Shown piece after piece: positions 21,459 through 29,542 of a stretch of 64,000 nucleotides of DNA (its first letter is position 1; every line of letters begins with the position of its first letter). A program made the position numbers and the translations under genes. The stretch comes from Catenulispora sp. GP43 (GTDB lineage Bacteria > Actinomycetota > Actinomycetes > Streptomycetales > Catenulisporaceae). The DNA lies in assembly GCF_041260665.1 (NCBI RefSeq), contig NZ_JBGCCT010000009.1, forward strand, positions 306,224-370,223, read 5' to 3'. The notes beneath the pieces were generated by a model, which was not told where the DNA came from, made no database searches, and saw only the letters and a program-made list of their open reading frames with translations.

Positions 21459-22847
21459 CTATCGCTGCGCGGGTCGCAGCAACGCCACGCATTCCACATG
21501 CCGGGTCATCGGGAACAGGTCGAAGGCCCGCAGGTCGGTCAGCTCGTAGCCGGCCTCCGCGAAGTACGCGACGTCCCGGGCCAGCGAAGCCGGGTCGCAC
21601 GCGACGTACGCCACGGCGCGCGGCCCGAGCGCGGCGATGCGGTCGCACACGTCCCGGCCCGCTCCGGCCCGCGGAGGGTCGAGCACGACGATGTCCGCGC
21701 GGTCCGGGACGTAGCCCTCGTCCGCCAGGACCTCGTCCACGGAGCCCTCGACGAGGTCCAGCCACGGGAACTCGGCGCTCTCCTCCTGGTCCTCCACGAA
21801 CCCGAGGTTGTGCGCGGCGTCCCGGACGGCCTGTCGGTCCAGTTCGACCGCCAGCACCGCACCGCTCTCGCCGACGCCCTCGGCCAACGGAGCGGCGAAC
21901 AGGCCGACTCCGCAATAGAGGTCGAGCGCCACATCCCCTTCCCGGGGATTCAGGTAGTCCAGGACCGCTTCGGTCAGCACGTCCGGCGCCGCCGGGTGCA
22001 CCTGCCAGAAGCCGCTACCGCTGACCCGCCAAGTGCGTCCCTCGGCGACCTCGCGTACGTAAGGACGCCCATGGATGCGCTGCACACCGGAGATGTGGGT
22101 GTTCCTGGAGACGCCCCGCAGAACGGACACCTTTACGTCGGCGTCCACATAGGGCATCTGCTCCCCGCGCTTCGGGGTGACCACCAGAGCCCGGTCCGCA
22201 GAGCCGGTCGCGGCGATCACCTCGACCGTCTCCATCCCCGGCCAGTTCCGCTGGAGAGCGCCGACCTCGTCGACCCCGGAGGACGCGATGGCGCATTCCT
22301 CAACGGGGACCACTTCGTGGGAACGGTGCTTCCGGAACCCCAGGCTCCCGTCGGGATCCACCGCGAACTGCACGCGCGTGCGCCAGCCGAACGGCGAGGC
22401 GACCTCCTCGACGACCACCTCGCGGTCCAGCTTCGCCAGCCGCCGCAGCTGCTCGGCGACGACCTCGCCCTTGATCCGGAGCTGCGCCTCGTAGCTCGCG
22501 TGCTGCCAGTCGCAGCCGCCGCACAGGCCGGGCCCGGCGTACTCGCAGGGGGCCTCCACGCGGTCTTCGGAGGCCTGGAGGACCTCCACCGCGTCGGCCC
22601 GCCAGAACGAGTCCTTGGCGTCGCCGTCCGTCACTTCCGCGATGACCCGCTCCCCGGGCAACGCGTGCCGCACGAACACCGCGCGCCCCTCGTGCCGCGC
22701 GACGCAGAAACCCCCGTGTCCGGGCGGGCCGACCTCGACCTCGATCCTGGTGCCCACCGCGTCGCCGGAACGGCGCTCCGGCGCGGGCGAGCGGTGGTCG
22801 GAGGCTGCGGCTTCGGCGGGACGGCGGCGGTCGGCAGGTCGTTTCAC
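21459..22847 (-). CDS. TrmA/RlmD-type RNA (uracil-5-)methyltransferase
   Basis: A SAM-dependent RNA methyltransferase. An N-terminal TRAM domain (about 30-95) is followed by a Cys cluster CEYAGPGLCGGC of the iron-sulfur type, the SAM motif ALDLYCGVGLFAAPLA and the catalytic region VLDPPRAGAG with YVACDPASLARD, which holds the nucleophilic Cys. It could modify tRNA U54 or a 23S rRNA uracil, and the exact target cannot be told. The start is GTG with no clear ribosome site (possibly leaderless). Upstream and divergent are two TrkA genes, a neighbourhood also known from Streptomyces. Confidence 0.88.
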   Translation of the reverse strand: MKRPADRRRPAEAAASDHRSPAPERRSGDAVGTRIEVEVGPPGHGGFCVARHEGRAVFVRHALPGERVIAEVTDGDAKDSFWRADAVEVLQASEDRVEAPCEYAGPGLCGGCDWQHASYEAQLRIKGEVVAEQLRRLAKLDREVVVEEVASPFGWRTRVQFAVDPDGSLGFRKHRSHEVVPVEECAIASSGVDEVGALQRNWPGMETVEVIAATGSADRALVVTPKRGEQMPYVDADVKVSVLRGVSRNTHISGVQRIHGRPYVREVAEGRTWRVSGSGFWQVHPAAPDVLTEAVLDYLNPREGDVALDLYCGVGLFAAPLAEGVGESGAVLAVELDRQAVRDAAHNLGFVEDQEESAEFPWLDLVEGSVDEVLADEGYVPDRADIVVLDPPRAGAGRDVCDRIAALGPRAVAYVACDPASLARDVAYFAEAGYELTDLRAFDLFPMTRHVECVALLRPAQR

Positions 22848-22974
22848 ATCGCAAGCCTAGGGGTAGTCGGGTCCGCCCACCGCCGGGCACGGAAACAGGG
22901 GCTCACGCCCCGTAGTACCGTCGAGTTACGAACATCGAAAGTCCGTCGTCCTAAGTCTCCCGAGAGGGTCGAAC

Positions 22975-23634
22975 GTGCACGTCGTCATCATGGGGTGTGG
23001 CCGGGTGGGCTCCACCCTGGCGCACAGCCTGGAGGATCTCGGCCACACGGTCGCGGTCATCGATCAGGACCCCGGGGCCTTCCGCAGGCTCAGCCCGCAC
23101 TTCGCCGGCCGCCGGGTGACCGGGGCCGGATTCGACCGCGACACCCTCGCCGAGGCGGGGATCGGCGACGCCGGCGCTTTCGCGGCGGTGTCCAGCGGCG
23201 ACAACTCGAACATCATCGCCGCGCGGGTGGCCCGCGAGAACTTCGGTGTGGAGAACGTCTGCGCGCGCATCTACGACCCGCGGCGCGCGGAGATATACCA
23301 GCGCCTGGGCATCCCGACCGTGGCCACCGTGCGGTGGACCGCCGACCAGATGCTGCGGCGCCTGCTGCCCACCGGCTCCACCGAGATCTGGCGGGACCCC
23401 AGCGGCCAGGTGAGCCTGATCGAGGTGCACACCGCGCCGGCGTGGATGGGCCACCGGGTGGCCAAGCTGGAGGACGCCACCGGCGTGCGTGTGGCGTTCC
23501 TGACCCGGCTCGGCGAGGGCCTGCTCCCCTCCTCCGACACCGTCCTGCAGGACGGCGACCTGGTGCAGGTCATGGTGGACCCGGCGGACGTCGCCCGGGT
23601 CGAGGCCGCTTTCGCGAAGGGACCGGGCGCCTGA
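22975..23634 (+). CDS. TrkA-family potassium uptake regulator (first copy)
   Basis: A cytosolic RCK protein that binds NAD(H) or nucleotides and gates a potassium transporter. The Rossmann motif VIMGCGRVGSTLA is at residues 4-16, the acidic strand end VAVIDQDP at about 28-35, and an RCK-C domain occupies about 140-215. GTG start with GAGAGGG 6 nt upstream. Its stop overlaps the next trkA start by one base (TGATG), so the two are an operon. No transporter gene lies in the window, so the partner is encoded elsewhere. Confidence 0.93.
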   Translation: MHVVIMGCGRVGSTLAHSLEDLGHTVAVIDQDPGAFRRLSPHFAGRRVTGAGFDRDTLAEAGIGDAGAFAAVSSGDNSNIIAARVARENFGVENVCARIYDPRRAEIYQRLGIPTVATVRWTADQMLRRLLPTGSTEIWRDPSGQVSLIEVHTAPAWMGHRVAKLEDATGVRVAFLTRLGEGLLPSSDTVLQDGDLVQVMVDPADVARVEAAFAKGPGA

Positions 23635-24305
23635 TGCGTGTCGCAATCGCCGGAGCCGGCAACGTCGGCAACTCCATCGCCAAGGAGCTGCTGGAGAACG
23701 GCCACGAAGTCCTGCTGATCGACCGCGACCCGTCGCGGATCGCCGTCGAGGGCCTGCCGACGGCCGAGTGGCTGCTGGCCGACGCCTGCGAGATCTCCTC
23801 GCTGGACGAGGCGGCGCTGCAGCGCTGCAACGTGGTGGTCGCGGCCACCGGCGACGACAAGGCCAACCTGGTCGTGTCGCTGCTGGCCAAGACCGAGTAC
23901 GGGGTGCCCCGCGTGGTGGCCCGCATCAACCACCCGAAGAACGAGTGGATGTTCGACGAGAAGTGGGGCGTGGACGTCGCCGTCTCCACCCCCCGCCTGC
24001 TCTCGGCCCTGGTCGAGGAGGCCGTCTCGGTCGGCGACCTGGTCCGCCTGCTCCGCTTCAGCCAGGGCGACGCGAACCTGGTCGAGCTGACCCTGCCGAA
24101 GGACACCGCCCTGGTCGGCATCACCGTCGGCGAGGTCGACTGGCCGGAGGACACCGCCCTGGTGACCATCATCCGCGGCGGCCGGGTGCTGATCCCGACC
24201 CCGGAGGAGCCGCTGGCGGCCCTGGACGAACTGCTGTTCGTGGCGCACGTGGACCGCGAGGAGGAGCTCGAGGAGCTGCTTTCGCCGGCCCCGGTGGAGA
24301 GCTGA
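23634..24305 (+). CDS. TrkA-family potassium uptake regulator (second copy)
   Basis: Second RCK protein, 223 residues, starting at the ATG that overlaps the previous stop. It shows VAIAGAGNVGNSIAKELLENG (Rossmann motif), VLLIDRDPSR, VVVAATGDDKANLVVSLLAK and an RCK-C domain with DTALVGITVGEVDWP. The paired copies probably form a hetero-oligomeric ring on one transporter, as is common in actinobacteria. It ends at a strong terminator hairpin 22 bp downstream. Confidence 0.93.
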   Translation: MRVAIAGAGNVGNSIAKELLENGHEVLLIDRDPSRIAVEGLPTAEWLLADACEISSLDEAALQRCNVVVAATGDDKANLVVSLLAKTEYGVPRVVARINHPKNEWMFDEKWGVDVAVSTPRLLSALVEEAVSVGDLVRLLRFSQGDANLVELTLPKDTALVGITVGEVDWPEDTALVTIIRGGRVLIPTPEEPLAALDELLFVAHVDREEELEELLSPAPVES

Positions 24306-24326
24306 GCGGGAACGCTATAGGGATTC

Positions 24327-24370
24327 ACGACACAGGCCCGCACGAGACATCTCCTGCGGGCCTGTGTCGT
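24327..24370 (+). terminator. Terminator after the trkA pair
   Basis: A perfect 16-bp stem (ACGACACAGGCCCGCA and its complement) with a 12-nt loop, starting 22 bp after the second trkA stop. Confidence 0.8.
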
Positions 24371-24400
24371 TGCGCCTTATATCGGCTTCAGGAGGCCGGT

Positions 24401-24502
24401 ATGGCCGAGGGATCCGTCAGCACTCTGCGGATCAGGCGGCCCAGACGCAGGCTGTTCACCGCGGTCTCCCAGCCGAGGGGAGCGGAATGGGCGCGCGCCT
24501 AA
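24401..24502 (+). CDS. Possible 33-residue basic peptide
   Basis: A short ORF with a textbook ribosome site (AGGAGG 5-6 nt before ATG 24401). The product is Arg-rich (RIRRPRRRLF) with mostly G/C third codon positions. It lies between the trkA terminator and the TetR gene, ending 25 bp before the TetR start. No family recognised. It could be a leader peptide for the regulator or a chance ORF. Confidence 0.3.
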   Translation: MAEGSVSTLRIRRPRRRLFTAVSQPRGAEWARA

Positions 24503-24513
24503 CTGAGACACCA

Positions 24514-24547
24514 CTGCATCAAGTGAGATGGAGCTGTATCAATTGAG
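24514..24547 (+). promoter_or_regulatory. Direct repeat flanking the TetR start (possible operator)
   Basis: Two 14-bp direct repeats, CTGCATCAAGTGAG and CTGTATCAATTGAG (12 of 14 identical), are spaced 20 bp apart, two helical turns. They bracket the ATG of the TetR gene. Placement and spacing fit an autoregulatory site, but TetR sites are usually inverted repeats, so this is tentative. Confidence 0.4.
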
Positions 24548-25121
24548 CACGGGCACCCCCGCTGAGCAGCCCGCCCCGGACCTCCGCTCCGACGCCCGGC
24601 GCAACCAGCGGCGGATCCTCCTGGCCGCGGCCCGCGTGCTGGCCGACGACCCGGCGGCGAGCATGCAGCGGGTCGCCGACGAGGCGCAGGTGGCCCGACC
24701 GACCGTCTATCGCCGCTATCCGACCAGGGAGGCACTGGTCGAGGCCATCGGGCAGGAGGCGGCGTTGGAGTTCGCCGCGGCCCTGGAGCACGCCCGGGCG
24801 GCCGGCGACGGGGCGGCGGCGACGCTGGCGCGCCTGATCCGCGAGCTGGCCAGGATCGGTGCCGACTACCCGATCGTGTTGCAGAGCCCGCACGCGCACG
24901 ACACCGGCGAACTCGTCGCGCGCGTCGACGAGCTGATCGTGGGCGGACAGGCCGCCGGAGAGCTGCGGGCCGACGTGGACTCCGACGTCCTGCGCCACGC
25001 GCTGTTCGGCGCGCTGTCGGCCGGCCTGCGCCTGGCCCGCGACCCGGCGCTGCCGCAGGTGGATTCGGACGCGATCGGGATGCAGATCGCCGCGCTCGTC
25101 GTGGACGGGATGCGCGCTTAG
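24528..25121 (+). CDS. TetR-family transcriptional regulator
   Basis: The N-terminal helix-turn-helix is clear (residues about 25-70, RILLAAARVLADDPAASMQRVADEAQVARPTVYRRYPTREALV region, HTH at VARPTVYRRY). The rest is a helical ligand domain of unknown specificity. At 197 residues it is of normal size. The start could be ATG 24528 or TTG 24543, and both are near the direct repeat. The 3' end overlaps the convergent DUF3159 gene by 4 bp with no terminator. The target is unknown. The nearest membrane gene is DUF3159, and self-control is likely. Confidence 0.9.
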   Translation: MELYQLSTGTPAEQPAPDLRSDARRNQRRILLAAARVLADDPAASMQRVADEAQVARPTVYRRYPTREALVEAIGQEAALEFAAALEHARAAGDGAAATLARLIRELARIGADYPIVLQSPHAHDTGELVARVDELIVGGQAAGELRADVDSDVLRHALFGALSAGLRLARDPALPQVDSDAIGMQIAALVVDGMRA

Positions 25122-25924
25122 GCGGTCTCCGCCACATTGGCATTGGCATTGGCATTGGCGTTGGCATTGGCGTTGGCATTGGTGTCGCCGTCGGCGTCGG
25201 CGTCGGCGTTCTCGTCCTCGTCCGTCACCGGCATCACCGGCGGCGGCGCGTTCTTGATCCACTGCCACGCGACGTACAGGCACGCGAGATAGGGCGGATA
25301 GCCCAGCGCGAGCCTGGCCACGCCGAGCGCCGTCGTGTGGTGCGTCAGGTACAGCGGCACCTGCACCGCCAGCTTCACCGCGAACAGGCCGGCCAGCAGC
25401 CAGGTGGCCTTGGTGAAGGCCCGCAGCCGGCCGGGGACCTGGCGCCAGGTGGTCATCTCGCCGGTGATCGGGCCGATCATCAGGCCGGCGACCGGCCACC
25501 GGACCGCCGCCGAGATGGCGAACAGCAGGAAGGAGCCGAGGTTGATCAGGATGCCCGGCAGGTAGTAGTTCTGCGCGTGGCCGGAGAACTTCGCGAACGC
25601 CGCGCAGACCACGACGCCGAACAGCCCGGACAGCGCGTGCTGGAGGGTCTCCTTGCGCAGCAGCCGGATGACGAACATGACCACCGCGACCGCCACCGAG
25701 CCGATCACGGCCGGGTTGAGGTTGTTCGTCGCGGTGTAGACGATCAGGAAGCAGATCGCCGGCAGGCCCGCGTCGGCCATCCCCATCTTGCCGCCGAACG
25801 CCTTCTTGACGGCGTCCTCGTAGGCCTTGGTCTCGGCCTGCTTCGCCAGCGCGTCACGGTCTGCCTGGGCGAGGGCTTCGCCGTGGCTCATCGGTTCGGC
25901 GCGCTGGCCGCTCTCCAAGGACAT
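25118..25924 (-). CDS. DUF3159 membrane protein
   Basis: An actinobacterial membrane protein with about five to six hydrophobic segments (roughly residues 48-230) and the family pattern KMGMADAGLPAICFLIVYT near the N-terminus. Start ATG 25924 (MSLESGQRAEP). A longer frame opens at 25975, but that stretch contains a 14-bp hairpin, so it is probably leader. The C-terminus is an unusual Asp/Asn-Ala repeat (ANANANAN) encoded by a hexanucleotide repeat. It belongs to the DUF3710-dut neighbourhood, as in Streptomyces. Function unknown. Confidence 0.88.
   Translation of the reverse strand: MSLESGQRAEPMSHGEALAQADRDALAKQAETKAYEDAVKKAFGGKMGMADAGLPAICFLIVYTATNNLNPAVIGSVAVAVVMFVIRLLRKETLQHALSGLFGVVVCAAFAKFSGHAQNYYLPGILINLGSFLLFAISAAVRWPVAGLMIGPITGEMTTWRQVPGRLRAFTKATWLLAGLFAVKLAVQVPLYLTHHTTALGVARLALGYPPYLACLYVAWQWIKNAPPPVMPVTDEDENADADADGDTNANANANANANANANVAETA
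25135..25182. repeat. Hexanucleotide repeat in the DUF3159 3' end
   Basis: Eight units of (C/T)ATTGG or CGTTGG in tandem (CATTGG x4, CGTTGG, CATTGG, CGTTGG, CATTGG), coding for Asn-Ala repeats on the minus strand. A further CGTCGG repeat lies just beyond. Length changes by slippage would keep the reading frame. Confidence 0.85.
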
Positions 25925-25939
25925 ACTGCGAACTGTAGC

Positions 25940-25973
25940 GGGCCGAGCAGTCCGGAACAGGACTGCTCGGCCC
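25940..25973 (-). terminator. Hairpin upstream of DUF3159
   Basis: A perfect 14-bp stem (GGGCCGAGCAGTCC and its complement) with a 6-nt loop, 15 bp upstream of the DUF3159 ATG. It could end DUF3710 transcription or act as an attenuator for DUF3159. It also argues against the longer DUF3159 start. Confidence 0.6.
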
Positions 25974-26042
25974 ACTAGTCACTCCTTGGCGCGGATTACC
26001 CGGCTGTCACACGGCGGGGGTCCGGTGGCCTGACGACGCTTG

Positions 26043-26118
26043 GTCAGCTCTGCGCCGCTCAGTCAGCTCTGCGCCGCTCAGTCAGCTCAGCGCCGCTCAG
26101 TGAGCTCAGCGCCGCTCA
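26043..26118. repeat. Four tandem 19-bp repeats at the DUF3710 3' end
   Basis: Four near-identical 19-bp units of the form GTCAGCTC(T/A)GCGCCGCTCA at 26043, 26062, 26081 and 26100. The last units overlap the DUF3710 stop codon. On the minus strand each unit carries in-phase TGA-containing sequence just past the gene. Confidence 0.9.
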
Positions 26119-26873
26119 GTAATCTCTGGCCCGCGCTCGAACGGGTTCAGGTCGCCCTGCGCGTACTGGCCGCCCTCGCCCTCGGCCGGCTCGGCCTGCT
26201 GCTGCATGGCCTGCTGCGCCTCGGCGGGCATCCGCAGCGGGATCGGGTCGCGCGGGGCCATCGGGGAGTTGCCGCGGCTGACCACGGTGTCGCGGAACAC
26301 GTGCTCTATGTCCAGGGCCTCCTTGGGCTGCACCGCGCCCTGCCCGGACACCACGCCGCGCAGGAACCACCGCGGGCCGTCCACGCCGATGAAGCGGACC
26401 AGCTGGACGCCGCGGCTGCCGTCCGGGGCCTGCACCGGCACCTGGGCCCGCAGCTCGATGCCGAAGGGCCCCTCGCGCTCGTCGACCGTGCCGCCCTGCT
26501 TGGAGATCTCCAGGGAGATCTCGGCGCGGACCTCGGCCCAGATGCCCTCGCTGCGGGGCGCGGCGAAGGCCTGCAGCTGCACCGCAGACTGACGGGCCAC
26601 CACGGTGGCCGCGATGACCTGCTCGGCGTCGGCCATCTCCAGCCGCAGTTCCATGCCCTCCACGGCCGGCACCAGCAGCGCGCCGAGGTCGACACGGCCG
26701 GCCTTGGGGTCCTCGACCTCGTTGAAGTCCCAGGGTCCCGCGGCCCGCGAGACGTCGGCGAGGCTGATCTTGCGCTCCTCGTCCTTAACCTCGCTCAGGT
26801 CGCCGTAGGCGTCGGCCTCGCTCACCCGGTCGCGCCGGTCCGAGTCACCCTTCTGTCCGCGTCGGAAAACCAC
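26106..26873 (-). CDS. DUF3710 protein
   Basis: A soluble actinobacterial protein of 255 residues with the family core GPWDFNEVEDPKAGRVDLGALLVPAVEGMELRLE region at about 46-80 and RWFLRGVVSGQGA later. The charged N-terminus resembles the family. Function is unknown. It is usually encoded next to dut and an OB-fold gene, but no OB-fold gene is present here. GTG start with GGGAAG upstream. The 206 bp between dut and this gene hold no gene. The tandem repeats at 26043-26118 run into its stop. Confidence 0.86.
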   Translation of the reverse strand: MVFRRGQKGDSDRRDRVSEADAYGDLSEVKDEERKISLADVSRAAGPWDFNEVEDPKAGRVDLGALLVPAVEGMELRLEMADAEQVIAATVVARQSAVQLQAFAAPRSEGIWAEVRAEISLEISKQGGTVDEREGPFGIELRAQVPVQAPDGSRGVQLVRFIGVDGPRWFLRGVVSGQGAVQPKEALDIEHVFRDTVVSRGNSPMAPRDPIPLRMPAEAQQAMQQQAEPAEGEGGQYAQGDLNPFERGPEITERR

Positions 26874-27079
26874 GGCTTCCCACTCTCTCTATCTCTGCGT
26901 CCTCAAGACGCAGCGCTCTACTCCACGGGGCGCCACCCGCCCCGGCCGCCAGGGCCGGTAGGCCACGCCGACGGACACGGTTCTACCCCGGCCCGGTGGG
27001 GCCGGTTGGTGCACGGTCGTCACGCGAGACCTCGGTGAGAGTACCGTCACTGGGCCTCTCTCAGGGAAACGCGCGGGAT

Positions 27080-27538
27080 CTACGCAGGTGTTCCCGCAGC
27101 CGTCCCGGTCGAACCGAAACCACCGTCACCGCGGTGCGAACCGGGGAGCTCGGCGACCTCGTGGAAGACCGCCCTCTCCACCCTCTGTACTACCAGCTGC
27201 GCCACCCGGTCGCCCCGCTTGAGCGTCACCGGGTGCACCGGGTCGAGGTTGACCAGGATGATCTTGATCTCGCCGCGGTACCCGGCGTCGACCGTGCCCG
27301 GCGCGTTGACCAGCGCGACCCCGCAGCGCGCGGCCAGGCCCGAACGCGGGTGCACGAAGGCCGCGTAGCCGTCCGGCAGCGCGATGGCCACGCCGGTGGG
27401 CAGCACGGCCCGCTCGCCGGGGGCCAGGGTGGCGTCCACGGTCGTCAGCAGATCGGCCCCGGCATCCCCCGGATGGGCGTACGACGGGAGCGGCACGGTC
27501 TCGTCGAGCCGCCGGATGAGGACGTCGACCCCGGACAC
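27080..27538 (-). CDS. dut: dUTP diphosphatase
   Basis: Hydrolyses dUTP to dUMP, keeping uracil out of DNA and supplying thymidylate synthesis. The five trimeric dUTPase motifs are present: [47 protein letters not shown] and the C-terminal GDGGFGSTG that closes over the active site. Start GTG 27538 ([11 protein letters not shown] follows), sharing one base with the preceding thioesterase stop (TAGTG), which implies coupling. 152 residues, normal for the family. Confidence 0.96.
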   Translation of the reverse strand: MSGVDVLIRRLDETVPLPSYAHPGDAGADLLTTVDATLAPGERAVLPTGVAIALPDGYAAFVHPRSGLAARCGVALVNAPGTVDAGYRGEIKIILVNLDPVHPVTLKRGDRVAQLVVQRVERAVFHEVAELPGSHRGDGGFGSTGTAAGTPA

Positions 27539-28116
27539 TACGGGTTGACCTCGAAGGCGCGCGCCGCCCGGAGCTGCTCGGGGTCGTGCATCGCTTCCTG
27601 CACGTCCTCGAGGCGCCCGTTCTCCAGGAAGTGGTCTACGCCCACCTGGATGAAGATCGCGGTCGCCCGGACGGCGACCTCGCCCTCGGGCCCGTCCAGA
27701 CGGCCCACCGCGGAGGTGTAGATCTTGCGGCCGGAGATGCCGTCGCACTGCGCGGTGATGTGCAGCGTGGTGCCGACCGGGACCGGCAGCAGGTAGTCGG
27801 TCTCCAGGCGGCCGGTGACGGCGATCGCGCCGATCAGCCAGTTCACGGCGCCCAGCGCCTCGTCGAAGGCCAGGGCGAGCAGGCCGCCGTGGGCCAGGCC
27901 GGGCGCACCCTGGTGGTTGTCGGTGACGGTGAACTCGGTGGTGACGCTCAGTCCCTCGCCGACCGTCGAGGACACCCGCAGGCCGCCCAGCGCGTCGTCA
28001 CCGCAGCCGAAGCAGCGCGAGTAGTGCGACCCGAGCTTCGTCCCGGGCTGGGGGGCGTTCGGGTGCTTGTCCGGCATCACGGCGTCGGCCGGCGGAGTCG
28101 TAGAGGCAGGTCTCAC
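27538..28116 (-). CDS. PaaI-type hotdog thioesterase
   Basis: A single hotdog-fold acyl-CoA thioesterase-like protein. The motif [23 protein letters not shown] carries the conserved region of the active site, and a CFGCG motif sits near the N-terminus as in actinobacterial relatives. I place the start at GTG 28116 ([11 protein letters not shown] follows), from similarity in style to Streptomyces relatives. The frame is open to 28185. The substrate is unknown. It is directly coupled to dut, a conserved pairing without obvious biochemical link. Confidence 0.82.
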   Translation of the reverse strand: MRPASTTPPADAVMPDKHPNAPQPGTKLGSHYSRCFGCGDDALGGLRVSSTVGEGLSVTTEFTVTDNHQGAPGLAHGGLLALAFDEALGAVNWLIGAIAVTGRLETDYLLPVPVGTTLHITAQCDGISGRKIYTSAVGRLDGPEGEVAVRATAIFIQVGVDHFLENGRLEDVQEAMHDPEQLRAARAFEVNP

Positions 28117-28296
28117 GGTGAGGAATCTACCGGCACAGCCCTGGCGCATCTGACGGGGCGTGGCCCGCCTCACACCTGCCCCCACCCGACGTCACCCGGC
28201 CGGGCTCCTGCGGAGCTTTGGCCGGGATATGCGTAGGGGCTCACGGAGTTAGCGGACACTCTTTGTATTCGTCTCGTATCACCACCACTGATATCC

Positions 28297-28554
28297 ATGA
28301 CGCGCCCCCGTCCTACGTTCCACGGTATGAAGTCCATGAAGAGCCCTGAAACGGACGGCCTCCCCCAAGTCGGCGCACTCGTCCGGGACGCCAGCGGCCG
28401 GATCGGCCGGCTGATGGCCTACACCCGGGCCCGGGCCTGGCTCCGCCCGCCCGGCGGCGGTCGCGAGTGGGACGTGGAGCCCGACACCATCACCGAGATC
28501 CCCGGATGGGACTCGGCAGGCGCCGGAAGGGAGGGGGCGGCGATGGACCGTTAG
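28297..28554 (+). CDS. Small conserved hypothetical protein
   Basis: An 85-residue protein (75 if it starts at ATG 28327). The core GALVRDASGRIGRLM and the motif LRPPGGGREWDVEPDTI resemble small actinobacterial proteins found next to regulators and dut. It looks like a small beta-barrel, but no function is known. No clear ribosome site precedes either start, so a leaderless transcript is possible. It precedes the DUF3093 gene on the same strand by 56 bp. Confidence 0.65.
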   Translation: MTRPRPTFHGMKSMKSPETDGLPQVGALVRDASGRIGRLMAYTRARAWLRPPGGGREWDVEPDTITEIPGWDSAGAGREGAAMDR

Positions 28555-28610
28555 GTGCCCACGGAGGGGACCGCTGCCGACCTCCTAGGAGGATGTGGGA
28601 GATTGTCGGC

Positions 28611-29060
28611 ATGGCAGGCAAGGACAGCACATACGACGAACGCCTCACCGCGCCGGCCGGCTGGTGGGCCGTCACCGCGATGGCCGGCGTGATGGGCGGG
28701 CTCATCTTTCTGCGCGTGAGCCCGGCCGCGGCCCTGGCGGCGGCGCTCGTCACGGCAGTACTGTGCGGGGCCCTCGTGGTCGCCTACGGACGCGTCGGAG
28801 TACGCGTCCAGGACGGGTACCTCGAAGCCGGCCCCGCCCGTCTCCCCCTCACGGCGCTCGGGGCAGCCACCGCCCTGGACGCCGAGGCCGCGCGGCGCCT
28901 GCGGACCACGGAGGCCGACGCGCGCGCGTTCATGCTGTTGCGGGGCTATGTCAGCACCGCGGTACGGGTCGACGTCCTGGACCCCGAGGACCCCACGCCG
29001 TACCTGTACCTGTCGACGCGGCGCCCGGACAAGCTGGTCAAGGTGCTCTCCGCCCGCTGA
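28611..29060 (+). CDS. DUF3093 membrane protein
   Basis: 149 residues with two N-terminal membrane segments (about 17-55) and the family signatures STYDERLTAPAGWW at the start, YGRVGVRVQDG in the middle and TTEADARAFMLLRGYVSTAV near the end. Start ATG 28611, with GGGAG upstream. The frame is open back to 28467, but without family similarity. Function unknown. It sits beside dut and DUF4193 as in Streptomyces. A palindrome CCTCCTAGGAGG (28581-28592) lies just upstream. Confidence 0.87.
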   Translation: MAGKDSTYDERLTAPAGWWAVTAMAGVMGGLIFLRVSPAAALAAALVTAVLCGALVVAYGRVGVRVQDGYLEAGPARLPLTALGAATALDAEAARRLRTTEADARAFMLLRGYVSTAVRVDVLDPEDPTPYLYLSTRRPDKLVKVLSAR

Positions 29061-29194
29061 GGCGCGCGGAGCCCCCACCGTCGTTACTCGCCCGTTCGCA
29101 GCAACTTCCGCCGGCATTCCTTGACCCGCCCCGGGGCCGGCACGGATGCTGGGTCGGGTACAGATGCTGTGTCGGGTAAAGCCACAAACGCAAA

Positions 29195-29214
29195 GGCCCC
29201 GCGCACGCGGGGCC
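29195..29214. terminator. Terminator between DUF3093 and DUF4193
   Basis: An 8-bp GC stem (GGCCCCGC / GCGGGGCC) with a GCAC loop. On the minus strand it is followed by TTTGCGTTTGTG, so it serves the DUF4193 gene best, and possibly DUF3093 on the plus strand too. Confidence 0.7.
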
Positions 29215-29248
29215 CAAGGGGCGCAGAGACTACCTACCGACGACGCGG

Positions 29249-29542
29249 TCAGGCGCAGTCCTTGCAGATCATCTCGTTGCCCTTCTCACGCGCCAGCTGA
29301 CTGCGGTGGTGCACCAGGAAACAGCTGGTGCACGTGAACTCGTCCGCCTGGCGTGGCAACACGCGCACCGACAGTTCCTCGTTGGACAGATCGGCGCCGG
29401 GGAGCTCGAGCGACTCGTTGTCGCCCTCCTCCAGGTCTGCCAGGCCCCCGGCCTTGTCGGTGCGGCGGGCCTTCAGCTCCTCCAGGCTGTCCTCGTTGAG
29501 GTCGTCGTCGGTCTTGCGCGGTGTGTCGTAGTCGGTAGCCAT
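29249..29542 (-). CDS. DUF4193 zinc-ribbon protein
   Basis: A 97-residue acidic protein with a C-terminal metal-binding pattern CTSCFLVHHRSQL...CKDC (four Cys) and the family N-terminus MATDYDTPRKTDDD. This actinobacterial family is of unknown function. Some relatives link it to RNA polymerase binding or dUTPase loci, which I cannot confirm here. ATG start with GGGGAGAGGG upstream. Convergent with DUF3093. Confidence 0.9.
   Translation of the reverse strand: MATDYDTPRKTDDDLNEDSLEELKARRTDKAGGLADLEEGDNESLELPGADLSNEELSVRVLPRQADEFTCTSCFLVHHRSQLAREKGNEMICKDCA

Noticed and set aside
26043..26118. Could the tandem repeats be a CRISPR array?
   Set aside because: Units are directly adjacent with no spacers and no cas genes are present.
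26040..27038. Plus-strand frame beginning in the 19-bp repeats
   Set aside because: Opposite DUF3710. The N-terminus is only the translated tandem repeat.
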